Source of the DNA: Bradyrhizobium canariense
GTDB taxonomy: Bacteria > Pseudomonadota > Alphaproteobacteria > Rhizobiales > Xanthobacteraceae
Assembly: GCF_018130465.1 (NCBI RefSeq)
Contig: NZ_JAFCKJ010000002.1
Location: forward strand, 901,684-965,683
Reading direction: 5' to 3'
DNA length: 64,000 bases
This document shows positions 23,603 to 31,701 of this stretch, piece by piece; the first letter of the stretch is position 1, and the number at the start of each line of letters is the position of its first letter. The notes beneath the pieces are model-generated. The model saw nothing but the letters and a program-made list of their open reading frames with translations, was not told the DNA's origin and searched no databases. Made by a program: the position numbers and the translations under genes.

Positions 23603-26600
23603 TCAGTGCACCGCCGAGGCCGAGCGCTTGCTCGCGACCGCCTTCGGCGCGGGCTTTGCGTTCGCTTGCGGCGCGCTGTCCCAGCCGCCGTTCGGGGCCG
23701 GAACGTTGACCGCATCGTCGGGCTGCGGCTCGGCGCTGAACGTCTGGATCGCGAGCTTGGCGGCGGCGAGCGATTGCGGGTCGAGCCGCTTGGCGACGTC
23801 GTCGCGCTTGCCGGCCGCATCGGCGTCACCCTGGGCGGCGGCGAGGGTGAACCATTTGTAGGATTCGGCGAGGTTCTGCTCCACCCCGATGCCGCGGGCA
23901 TAGAGGATGCCGAGGTTGAACTGGCTGTCGGCGACGCCGCGATCGGCGGCCTTCCGGAACCATTGTGCCGCGCTCTTGTAGTTGGCGCCGCGTCCGCCGC
24001 CATCGGCGTCGAGCACGGCGAGATTGTGCATCGCCTTGGCGTTGCCGCGCTCGGCCGCCTGCGTGTAGTAGCGGCGGGCGATGTCGGCGTCCTTCTTCAC
24101 GCCAAGACCCTTTTCGTAGAGGGTGCCGAGGCGGAAGGTCGCGGGCACCACGCCGGCCTGCGCCGCGCGGTCGTACCATTTGGCGGCTTCGTCGTAATTC
24201 GCGGCCACGCCCTTGCCCTCGGCAAAGCGCACGCCGATCTCGTAGGCCGCGGTCGCATCGCCCTTCATCGCGGCGGCGCGCAAGCCGGGGCCACCGATGC
24301 CGTCAGGCAGTTTTTCGCTCGGCGGCACCTGGATCATCGCGAGTTTCGTGCGGCCCGTGCCCGACAGCGCGCCAGTGACGTCGCTGGAGGCCGGCTGCGG
24401 GGCTGCGGCGGGCAACGGCGGAATTTCAACCGAGGCCGAGTTGCCCGAACTGGCGGGAGCCGGCGCGGCATTGTTCTGGGATTGCCGCCCGATCGGGGTC
24501 GGCGAGGTCATCGACGGCGTGACCTGCTCGGGCGTCGCGGGTTTGCTCTCGACCGGCGGCGGGGTCTGCGGCGCGGGTGCGGGCGACGAATTCTCCATCG
24601 CCTGCGGCGACGGCGACGGGCTGCCGCCATCGAGCAGGTTCATCGCCATCTTGAAGGTGCCGAGCACGATCACGACCACGCTCGCGCCGACCAGCAGCGA
24701 GCGGATCTTCGAGGTGATGGTCGAACCGCCGTCCTTGCCCTTGTCCTTGGACCGATCGGCTCCTGCCTTGGCGCCGCGGGCCGGCTTTTCCGGCTGTGCG
24801 GCGGCGGCCTGGGCAGCGCGGCGCGCGGCAGCGATGAAGCTCGACGACGACACCGGCTCCTTCGGCGCGGCCGGGATTTCGCTGATTGCGCTTTCGGACG
24901 CAGCAATGCGCTCCGACGGCGTGGCGACGCGTGCACCCGGCCGGGTGCCCGGCTCGAGCGGATGATCAGGCGGCAGTTCGGGCGCAAGCGCGGCGCGCGT
25001 GGGCGCCGTATGCGGCTCCAGGATTTCGCTGATCGCGCGCGGCGGAACGGGGGGCGCCATCGGCATCGTCGGCGGCAGCGGCGCTGCCGGCGCGGCGGTA
25101 TGGAATTCGCGCGGCGCGGCGGCGAAGGCGGCTTGCGCCGCTTGCGCAGCGGCCGGATTGGGCAGCTCGGGCTTCGGATCGTATTTCGGGTGCTGCTGTG
25201 CTTGCTGCCGCGGCTCGCGCGCCATCGGCGCGGGCTCCACGGGAGCGGCCATCGGCATCGGCATCGGCATCGGCTGCGGCGCAGGGGCGGGCGGCGCCGT
25301 GCGCACGTTGCGAAGATCGCCCTCGATCATGGAGAGGCGATCGACGACGTGGCCAAGTGCGTTGTGGACGGCCTCTAGCGAATCCTGGGTGCTCCGGTTG
25401 GTCTCGGCCTGGTTGAAGCGGATGTCGGAGAGTTCGCGCTTGACGAGATCGACCATTCCGGAATCGGCAGGCGGCGCGGAGTTGCGGCTCTCGGCCAGCG
25501 CGGAATAGGTCGCCTGCTGCCGCTCCAGGTGGCGCAGGATGTCGTGCAGCCCGTCCTCGACGCGGCTGAAATTGCCGTTGCGCGGATCGGAGGCGGCCTC
25601 GATCCGCTCCAGCAGATACGAGACCCGCTGTTCAAGATGAGCAAAGGTCGAAGCCGAGTCGCTGCCGACCTGCATGCGGTCGAAACGGTCGGACAGGGCG
25701 CGGATCGCGCTTTCGAGATGCTCGCTGCTCTCGGATGGCTGAGGCCGCTCGCGCGTTTCCAGCGCGGCGGTGAGCGCCGCGATGCGCTGCTCCAGCACCG
25801 CAAAACTGTCGCCTTGGCCGGACGGGCGGGTGACCTGGTCGACCTTCGACGACAGCAGCTGCACGTCGTCCGAGAGCCGTGCCAGCGCCTCGTTGGAGGC
25901 GACATTGGAGACGATGCCGCGCAGCGCCGAGATCGCGCCTTCGAGCTGGCGGACCGTCGAGGGATCGTCATTGGCGCGCAGGATCAGATCGAGCTTGGCG
26001 CCGAGATTGCGGATCGCCTCGTCATAGCCGGTGAGCTGCTCGGCCGGCGTCAGCGTCCGCAGCACCTGCTTGATGTCGGACAGCGCGTGCTCGATGCCGG
26101 CCAGGACCTGACCGTCGGTGCCGTTGGAGCGGGTCTCGTCGATGCGCCGATGCAGCGAGCGGATCTCGTTCTCGATCGATTCGATCGCGCGGCGCGGCAT
26201 CGCCTCGGTGATGGCGTTGCGGATCTCCGCAAGCTCGCTGCGGAAGGTGTTGATCGCCTGCTCGGTATTGTCAGGGCGCTGGAGCGATTCGATCTGGCTC
26301 GTGATCTTGAGCAGATGGCGCTCGAGCGCAGAGAAATCCGGCCCCGGCTGCGGTGGCGGCGGAGCGTAGGCAGGCGCGGGCGGCGCCATCGGTGGCGCGA
26401 AATGAGCTGCCGCAGGCGCGATCGGCGGCGCGGCGCGCGGCGGCATCTGCCTGGGCGTAAAGCCGTCGAGCTCGCTCTGCCGCGCCGTGATCTCGGCGAC
26501 CGCGACGTCGAACGAAGCGGGGCTCAGGGGCGGTGAGTTGCGATAGACCTGCGCTGCCGCGCGCTCGACCGCATCGGCCTGGCGCTGGCGCGTTTCAACG

Positions 26601-27034
26601 GGTGCCTGCCGCGGTGCCGGAGCCTGCTGCGGCTTTGAGATTTGCGACAGCCGCGCATCGAGGCGCGAGATCGCGTCGTTGAGCTGGCGCGCAACGCCGT
26701 CCTGTCGCGAAGGATCCTGTCGCGAAGGGTCTTGTCGCGAAGCGTCCTGGCGCGGGGCGGGCTTCGAAATCCGTTCGATCTGCTGGGTGATGGCGTCGAG
26801 CCGCTGGTGGATGTCGGCGACTTCGCGGCTTTCCTGGCTCGGTATCTGGTTCGGAACGTTCGGGGCTTGCGGACGCTGGTCGTAAAGTCCGCGAAAGTTT
26901 GGCGGGGCAGTTTCGCCGAGCGTGGAGTTCAGCCAATCATTGAGTGACATGCCGGCGCGACGCGCAGCAGCTTCGGCCCGCTCCCGGACGGATGGATCGA
27001 TGCCGTCAACACTCCACGATACGCGCGAATTCAT
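23603..27034 (-). CDS. PodJ-like polarity/Sel1-repeat protein
   Basis: A 1143-residue protein with the layout of Caulobacter PodJ. The N-terminus resembles a ribbon-helix-helix motif (RAEAAARRAGMSLNDWL). A long cytoplasmic region (about 50-600) is rich in coiled coil, followed by a Pro/Ala-rich stretch, one membrane segment near residue 780 (LLVGASVVVIVLGTF), and a periplasmic part with at least four Sel1 repeats (AYEIGVRFAEGKGV, TFRLGTLYEKGLGV, MHNLAVLDADGG, QFNLGILYARGIGV). No C-terminal peptidoglycan-binding domain is visible. ATG 27034 (MNSRVSWSV) is chosen; the frame is open to 27109. The likely role is organising a cell pole or division site. Tandem codon repeats occur at 26701-26757, and MP repeats near 25254-25275. 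Confidence 0.85.
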   Translation of the reverse strand: MNSRVSWSVDGIDPSVRERAEAAARRAGMSLNDWLNSTLGETAPPNFRGLYDQRPQAPNVPNQIPSQESREVADIHQRLDAITQQIERISKPAPRQDASRQDPSRQDPSRQDGVARQLNDAISRLDARLSQISKPQQAPAPRQAPVETRQRQADAVERAAAQVYRNSPPLSPASFDVAVAEITARQSELDGFTPRQMPPRAAPPIAPAAAHFAPPMAPPAPAYAPPPPQPGPDFSALERHLLKITSQIESLQRPDNTEQAINTFRSELAEIRNAITEAMPRRAIESIENEIRSLHRRIDETRSNGTDGQVLAGIEHALSDIKQVLRTLTPAEQLTGYDEAIRNLGAKLDLILRANDDPSTVRQLEGAISALRGIVSNVASNEALARLSDDVQLLSSKVDQVTRPSGQGDSFAVLEQRIAALTAALETRERPQPSESSEHLESAIRALSDRFDRMQVGSDSASTFAHLEQRVSYLLERIEAASDPRNGNFSRVEDGLHDILRHLERQQATYSALAESRNSAPPADSGMVDLVKRELSDIRFNQAETNRSTQDSLEAVHNALGHVVDRLSMIEGDLRNVRTAPPAPAPQPMPMPMPMAAPVEPAPMAREPRQQAQQHPKYDPKPELPNPAAAQAAQAAFAAAPREFHTAAPAAPLPPTMPMAPPVPPRAISEILEPHTAPTRAALAPELPPDHPLEPGTRPGARVATPSERIAASESAISEIPAAPKEPVSSSSFIAAARRAAQAAAAQPEKPARGAKAGADRSKDKGKDGGSTITSKIRSLLVGASVVVIVLGTFKMAMNLLDGGSPSPSPQAMENSSPAPAPQTPPPVESKPATPEQVTPSMTSPTPIGRQSQNNAAPAPASSGNSASVEIPPLPAAAPQPASSDVTGALSGTGRTKLAMIQVPPSEKLPDGIGGPGLRAAAMKGDATAAYEIGVRFAEGKGVAANYDEAAKWYDRAAQAGVVPATFRLGTLYEKGLGVKKDADIARRYYTQAAERGNAKAMHNLAVLDADGGGRGANYKSAAQWFRKAADRGVADSQFNLGILYARGIGVEQNLAESYKWFTLAAAQGDADAAGKRDDVAKRLDPQSLAAAKLAIQTFSAEPQPDDAVNVPAPNGGWDSAPQANAKPAPKAVASKRSASAVH
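26701..26757. repeat. 15-base tandem repeat inside the PodJ-like gene
   Basis: Three full units and one degraded unit of CCTGTCGCGAAGGAT and close variants. On the coding strand they give RQDPS-type pentapeptides (RQDASRQDPSRQDPSRQD). The unit is a multiple of three so length changes stay in frame. It lies in a disordered linker between coiled coils. Confidence 0.85.
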
Positions 27035-27160
27035 GACTCTGTCCGGTTCCGACTCCGGCGCCCCACCCGGCGCCTCCAGCCTCCCCACGCGTGCCAGTTG
27101 CAAAGACAATCGAATTTGGCGCGGGTCGTCTGCCTCGAAAACCGACTTTTGTCTGTTACG

Positions 27161-27199
27161 GTAAATAACGGGTTAAGGAACCCGTTGACGGTGTCTTAA
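27161..27199 (-). promoter_or_regulatory. Two CtrA-like half-match boxes and a stem-loop upstream of the PodJ-like gene
   Basis: On the minus strand, TTAACCCGTTATTTAC (27161-27176) and TTAAGACACCGTCAAC (27184-27199) each match the alphaproteobacterial CtrA consensus TTAA-N7-TTAA with one mismatch. They lie about 130-165 bases before the start codon. A perfect stem-loop AACGGGTT-AAGG-AACCCGTT (27167-27186) overlaps them. Two GANTC methylation sites (27035 and 27051) lie at the start codon. The 346-base gap 27035-27380 otherwise holds only the repeat at 27229-27332. Confidence 0.35.
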
Positions 27200-27228
27200 A
27201 GTTGGGCGGCGGGGACTTGGGGGCACCG

Positions 27229-27332
27229 GTGTCATGCTCCGCGAAGGCGGGGCATCCAGTACGCCGTAGCTCCTCGGTTCTAGCCGCGCCGCCTCTGGAA
27301 TACTGGATCGCCCGCCTGCGCGGGCGATGACA
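27229..27332. repeat. Palindromic repeat, GTCATGCTCCGCGAAGGCGG type
   Basis: An inverted repeat between the PodJ-like promoter region and the PadR gene. The left arm is GTCATGCTCCGCGAAGGCGG then GGCATCCAGTA; the right arm is TACTGGATCGCCCGC then CTGCGCGGGCGATGACA. It is a separate family from the others in this window. No coding potential. Confidence 0.8.
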
Positions 27333-27380
27333 GCAGAGTATGCTGGAACGGCTTGCCGTAACGTCGCGGCTCTAAAGGCC

Positions 27381-27971
27381 TCAGCCCTTGCCCTCGCGCT
27401 TGCCATCTTCCAGCAGCACCACGGTGCCCTTGGCACTCATCGCCGACAGCGCCTCGAGCGCCTCTTCGCAGAAATCGGCCACCATCTGCTCATGCCGGGC
27501 GCCGAGCTGAAGCAGGAGGAGGTTACCGAGGTCGAGCACGCCGGTCGCGGTCCCTTCCGGAAAGCGCTTCTTCAGGATGCGCTCGTAGTTCTCGTGGCGA
27601 TCGCGGTGGTGCTCGAGCCGGGCCATCAGGTCGGTGCGCATGGGCTCGATTCCGATGCTGTCGAGCGCATGCAATCGCACCAGCAGGTCGTCCTTGATGG
27701 AGGGGGGCGTGCTTGGCCGCGCGGCCCAGTGCCGCAGCGCTGTTCGGCCTTCCGGAGTAAGCGTATAGATCAGTTTATTGGGTTTGCCGGATTGCACGAC
27801 CTCGCGGCCCTGGATGTAGCCGCGGTCGCGCAACTTGGAGAGTTCGCGGTAGATTTGCTGGTGGTCGGCCTTCCAGAAAAAGCCGATCGAGGAGTCGAAC
27901 GTCTTGGCGAGCTCGTAGCCCGTCATCGGACGTTCCGTCAGGCATGCGAGGATTGCGTCGCCCAGTGCCAT
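27381..27971 (-). CDS. PadR family transcriptional regulator
   Basis: A 196-residue PadR-type repressor. The N-terminal winged helix starts LGDAILACLTERPMTGYELAKTFD (landmark only) with the conserved FWKADHQQIYRELSKLRDRG recognition region, and the C-terminal half is a helical dimerisation and ligand domain. It is divergent from an NTF2-like gene and a beta-oxidation operon. Two tandem dyads of TATGCG type (28018-28051) lie in the shared region, so it probably represses the operon and possibly itself, with an acyl or aromatic compound as inducer; the ligand is a guess. Confidence 0.93.
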   Translation of the reverse strand: MALGDAILACLTERPMTGYELAKTFDSSIGFFWKADHQQIYRELSKLRDRGYIQGREVVQSGKPNKLIYTLTPEGRTALRHWAARPSTPPSIKDDLLVRLHALDSIGIEPMRTDLMARLEHHRDRHENYERILKKRFPEGTATGVLDLGNLLLLQLGARHEQMVADFCEEALEALSAMSAKGTVVLLEDGKREGKG

Positions 27972-28017
27972 GACCGGTCCTCCTGCTGTTCTCGACCTTA
28001 ACCAATCTGCTTGACTT

Positions 28018-28051
28018 TATGCGCATCGGCGCATATGCGTCAATGTGCATA
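28018..28051. promoter_or_regulatory. Tandem PadR-type operator, two TATGCG-N6-CGCATA dyads
   Basis: The first dyad TATGCG-CATCGG-CGCATA occupies 28018-28035 and is perfect. The second, TATGCG-TCAATG-TGCATA, occupies 28034-28051 with one mismatch. They are offset by 16 bases and share two bases. A TTGACT at 28011-28016 with TATGCG at 28034 (17-base spacing) could be a plus-strand promoter that these sites would cover. Assignment to the adjacent PadR is inference. Confidence 0.65.
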
Positions 28052-28201
28052 TGAGGTGATCCAAGAAGGTGACCCAAGAACGAGGGCAAACACCCGCGAA
28101 AAACCCCAGCGGAATCAACCTTCGCGCTACTGTGCATGGGGTTGTTTTCGCGTTTTTTTGCCCAGGCCTTTAGTTGCTTGCCTTTAGGGAGGCACCCGAG
28201 A

Positions 28202-28585
28202 ATGACCGGCCTCGATTCCTGGTACGGCTACATGAAGTCGCATGACCGGGCAGCGCTCTGGGACCTCCTCCATCCCGACGCCGTCTTCGAAAGCCCCGTC
28301 GTGCACTCGCCGCAGCGCGGCCGCGACATCACCTTCAAATATCTCGCCAGCGCCGAGAAGGTGCTCGGCGGTGCCGGCTTCACCTATGTCGGCGAATGGA
28401 AGAGTGAGAGCGGCGCCGTGCTCGAATTCAAGACCATGATCGACGGCATCGAGATCAACGGCGTCGACATCATCACCTTCGACGGCGAGGGACGCATCAC
28501 GCATTTCAAGGTGATGGTGCGGCCGCTCAAGGCGATCAACATGCTGCATCGCCTGATGGCGGAGCAGCTTGCCGCTCAGTCATAA
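28202..28585 (+). CDS. NTF2-like/SnoaL-fold protein of the beta-oxidation operon
   Basis: A 127-residue protein with the nuclear transport factor 2 fold, seen from the N-terminal helices (WYGYMKSHDRAALWDLLHPDAVFESP) and the strands ending in DGEGRITHFKVMVRP. The family includes small enzymes and ligand binders, so no reaction is assigned. ATG 28202 follows AGGGAGG. It is the first gene after the PadR operators and lies 38 bases before the acyl-CoA dehydrogenase, so it is probably the promoter-proximal gene of that operon. Confidence 0.85.
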   Translation: MTGLDSWYGYMKSHDRAALWDLLHPDAVFESPVVHSPQRGRDITFKYLASAEKVLGGAGFTYVGEWKSESGAVLEFKTMIDGIEINGVDIITFDGEGRITHFKVMVRPLKAINMLHRLMAEQLAAQS

Positions 28586-28623
28586 GCCAACATCACCACT
28601 TCAAGGCCTGCCGGGAGACCACC

Positions 28624-30414
28624 ATGCCGATCTACAAAGCCCCCGTCGAAGACGTGAACTTCCTGCTCAACGACGTCTTCCAGATCGACCGCTACGACAA
28701 TCTGGCCGGCTTCTCCGATGCGTCGAGCGACGTGCGTGAAGCCATTCTCGGCGAAGCTGCCAAGCTTGCCGAAGAGGTGCTCCAGCCGCTCAACCGCATC
28801 GGGGATATCGAGGGCTGCAAGCGCGCCGATGACGGCAGCGTCACCACGCCGAAGGGCTTCAAGGACGCGTTCAAGCAGGTCGCCGAGGGCGGCTGGCTCG
28901 GCCTGTCGGCGCCGACCGAGTTCGGCGGCCAGGGTCTGCCGGTGACGCTGAGCCAGGCGGTCAACGAATTCCAGATCTCCGCCAACATGGCGTTCTCGAT
29001 GTACGGCGGCCTCACCATGGGCGCGACCGCGGCGCTGATCGTCCACGGCACTGCCGAGCAGAAGCAGACCTACGTGCCGAAGATGGTGGCGGGCGAGTGG
29101 ACCGGCACCATGAACCTGACCGAGCCGCATTGCGGCACCGACCTCGGCATGCTCCGCACCAAGGCGGTGCGGCAGGCCGACGGCAGCTTCAAGATCACGG
29201 GCACCAAGATCTTCATCTCGGCCGGCGAGCATGACCTCGCCCCCAACATCATCCACCTCGTGCTTGCCCGCATCGAGGGCGCTCCCGCCGGCATCAAGGG
29301 CGTGTCGCTGTTCGTGGTGCCGAAATTCATGGTCAACGCCGACGGTTCGGTCGGCGCACGCAACGGCGTGGTCTGCGGCTCGATCGAGCACAAGATGGGC
29401 ATCCACGGCAATTCCACCTGCGTGATGAACTACGACAACGCCGTCGGCTGGCTGATCGGCGAAGAGAACAAGGGCATGCAGGGCATGTTCGTGATGATGA
29501 ACGAGGCCCGCCTCGGCGTCGCCGTGCAGGGTCTGGCGCAGTCCGAGGTCGCCTATCAGAACGCCGTCGCTTATGCGCGGGATCGCATCCAGGGCCGTTC
29601 GCTCACCGGCGTCAAGGCGCCGGACAAGCCGGCCGATCCGATCATCGTCCATCCCGACGTGCGTCGCACGCTGCTGTCGATCCGCGCCTTCAACGAGGCC
29701 GCGCGTGCCTTCGTGATGTGGACCGCGCTGAAGAGCGACGTCGCCCATCGCTCCGAGGATCCCAAGGACCGCCAGGCCGCCGACGATCACATGGGCCTGA
29801 TGACACCGGTGCTGAAAGGCTTTCTCACCGATTACGGCTTCGCCAACGCGGTGCAGGCGCAGCAGATGTATGGCGGCCACGGCTACATCGCCGAGCAGGG
29901 CATGGAGCAGTTCGTGCGCGATGCCCGCATCGCCATGATCTACGAAGGCGCCAACGGCATCCAGGCGCTCGACCTCGTCGGCCGCAAGCTGCCGCGCGAC
30001 GGCGGCCGCGCCATCATGGCGTTCTTCGGCGAGGTCATGGCCTTCGCCAAGGAGAACGGCGGCGACGAGGCGATGAAGCCCTACATCGCCCCGCTCTCGG
30101 CTTCGCTCGGCCATCTCCAGCAGGCCACCACCTGGCTGATGCAGAACGCGATGGCCAAGCCCGACAATGCCGGCGCCGCCGCGACCGATTACCTCAATCT
30201 CTTCGGCTTCGTCGCGCTCGGCTACATGTGGGCGAAGATGGCGAAGGTGACGCAGGGCAAGATTGCCGAGAGCGGGACGACCCCCTATCTCTCGACCAAG
30301 CTCGTCACCGGCCGCTTCTTCATGGAGCGGATGCTGCCGGAGACCGCCGCCAATCTCGCGCGCATCCAGTCCGGCTGCGCCACCATCATGGAACTGCCGG
30401 CGGAAGCATTCTGA
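28624..30414 (+). CDS. Acyl-CoA dehydrogenase with C-terminal extension
   Basis: A 596-residue FAD enzyme catalysing the first step of fatty acid beta-oxidation. The ACAD core is clear: MNLTEPHCGTDLGMLRTKA in the middle domain, and QQMYGGHGYIAEQGMEQFVRDARI with the family's GGxGY near residue 417, followed by IYEGANGIQALDLVGRKL. The last 120 or so residues form the extra C-terminal domain of the long ACAD subgroup. Ribosome binding site GGGAG is present. It heads the set dehydrogenase - thiolase - FadB-type enzyme, all on the plus strand with short gaps. Confidence 0.96.
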   Translation: MPIYKAPVEDVNFLLNDVFQIDRYDNLAGFSDASSDVREAILGEAAKLAEEVLQPLNRIGDIEGCKRADDGSVTTPKGFKDAFKQVAEGGWLGLSAPTEFGGQGLPVTLSQAVNEFQISANMAFSMYGGLTMGATAALIVHGTAEQKQTYVPKMVAGEWTGTMNLTEPHCGTDLGMLRTKAVRQADGSFKITGTKIFISAGEHDLAPNIIHLVLARIEGAPAGIKGVSLFVVPKFMVNADGSVGARNGVVCGSIEHKMGIHGNSTCVMNYDNAVGWLIGEENKGMQGMFVMMNEARLGVAVQGLAQSEVAYQNAVAYARDRIQGRSLTGVKAPDKPADPIIVHPDVRRTLLSIRAFNEAARAFVMWTALKSDVAHRSEDPKDRQAADDHMGLMTPVLKGFLTDYGFANAVQAQQMYGGHGYIAEQGMEQFVRDARIAMIYEGANGIQALDLVGRKLPRDGGRAIMAFFGEVMAFAKENGGDEAMKPYIAPLSASLGHLQQATTWLMQNAMAKPDNAGAAATDYLNLFGFVALGYMWAKMAKVTQGKIAESGTTPYLSTKLVTGRFFMERMLPETAANLARIQSGCATIMELPAEAF

Positions 30415-30474
30415 AGCTGCTTTCGCTGCGACCCGTCCAAAACCAGATCACGACCATCACATCAGGAGGGCGTC

Positions 30475-31683
30475 ATGCCTGAGGCATTCATCTACGACCA
30501 CGTCCGCACCCCGCGCGGCCGCGGCAAGGCGGACGGCGCGCTGCACGAAGTCACCGCGCTCGCGCTCGCGACCGTGCCGCTCAAGGCGCTCAAGGACCGC
30601 AATAACCTCCCGGAAGATTCCGTCGATGATGTCATTCTCGGGGTGGTCGATCCCGTCGGCGAAGCCGGCTCCGACATCGCGCGCTTTGCCGCGCTGAAGG
30701 CGGGTCTGGGCGAAGCCGTGCCGGGCGTGCAGATCAGCCGCTTCTGCGCCTCCGGCCTCGATGCCGTGAATTTTGCCGCAGCCCAGGTGATGAGCGGCCA
30801 GCACGAGCTCGTGATCGGCGGCGGCGCCGAATCGATGAGCCGCATCGGCATCGGCGCCTCCGGCGGCGCCTGGCCGATGGACCCGTCGATGGCGGTGCCG
30901 GCCTATTTCATGCCGCAGGGCGTCTCGGCCGATCTGATCGCGACCAAATACGGCTTCTCGCGCGACGACGTCGACGCCTATGCGGTGCAGAGCCAGCAGC
31001 GTGCGGCGAAGTCCTGGGATGAAGGCCGCTTCGACAAGTCGATCGTCCCGGTGAAGGACATCAACGGCCTCACCATCCTCGCCAAGGACGAGCATATGCG
31101 TCCTTCGACGACGATGCAGTCGCTGGCGCAGCTGCAGCCGGCGTTCACGATGATGGCGCAGATGGGCGGCTTCGACGGCGTCGCGGTGCAGTCGCATCCG
31201 GAGATCGAGCGCGTCAATTACGTGCACCATGCCGGCAATTCGTCGGGCATCGTCGATGGTGCCGGCGCGGTTCTGCTCGGCAGCAAGGAAGCCGGCGGCA
31301 AGTACGGCCTGAAGCCGCGTGCAAGAATCCGCGCCTTCGCCAATGTCGGCTCCGAACCCGCGATGATGCTGACCGGCCCGGTCGACGTCACCGAAAAGCT
31401 GTTTGCACGCTCCGGCATGAAGAAGTCGGACATCGACCTGTTCGAGCTCAACGAGGCCTTCGCCTCCGTCGTGCTGCGCTACATCCAGGCCTTCGACATC
31501 GACAACGCCAAGATCAACGTCAATGGCGGCGCGATCGCGCTCGGCCATCCGCTGGGCGCGACCGGTGCCATGATCCTCGGTACCGTGCTCGACGAGCTCG
31601 AGCGCACCAACAAGACGACCGCACTGGTGACGCTGTGCATCGGCGGCGGCATGGGCACCGCGACCATCATCGAACGCGTCTAA
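30475..31683 (+). CDS. Acetyl-CoA C-acyltransferase (thiolase)
   Basis: A 402-residue thiolase cleaving 3-ketoacyl-CoA in beta-oxidation. The nucleophile is Cys91 in [13 protein letters not shown]; the other catalytic parts are [15 protein letters not shown] and the second cysteine in [11 protein letters not shown]. It has an AGGAGG ribosome binding site and lies 60 bases after the acyl-CoA dehydrogenase and 18 bases before the FadB-type gene. The three enzymes together make a full cycle. Chain-length preference cannot be judged. Confidence 0.96.
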   Translation: MPEAFIYDHVRTPRGRGKADGALHEVTALALATVPLKALKDRNNLPEDSVDDVILGVVDPVGEAGSDIARFAALKAGLGEAVPGVQISRFCASGLDAVNFAAAQVMSGQHELVIGGGAESMSRIGIGASGGAWPMDPSMAVPAYFMPQGVSADLIATKYGFSRDDVDAYAVQSQQRAAKSWDEGRFDKSIVPVKDINGLTILAKDEHMRPSTTMQSLAQLQPAFTMMAQMGGFDGVAVQSHPEIERVNYVHHAGNSSGIVDGAGAVLLGSKEAGGKYGLKPRARIRAFANVGSEPAMMLTGPVDVTEKLFARSGMKKSDIDLFELNEAFASVVLRYIQAFDIDNAKINVNGGAIALGHPLGATGAMILGTVLDELERTNKTTALVTLCIGGGMGTATIIERV

Positions 31684-31701
31684 GGGTAGGGAGCAACCAG
31701 C

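Noticed and set aside
26701-26757. CRISPR-like array
   Set aside because: Units are 15 bases without spacers and are part of a coding region; nothing else in the window resembles a CRISPR array.
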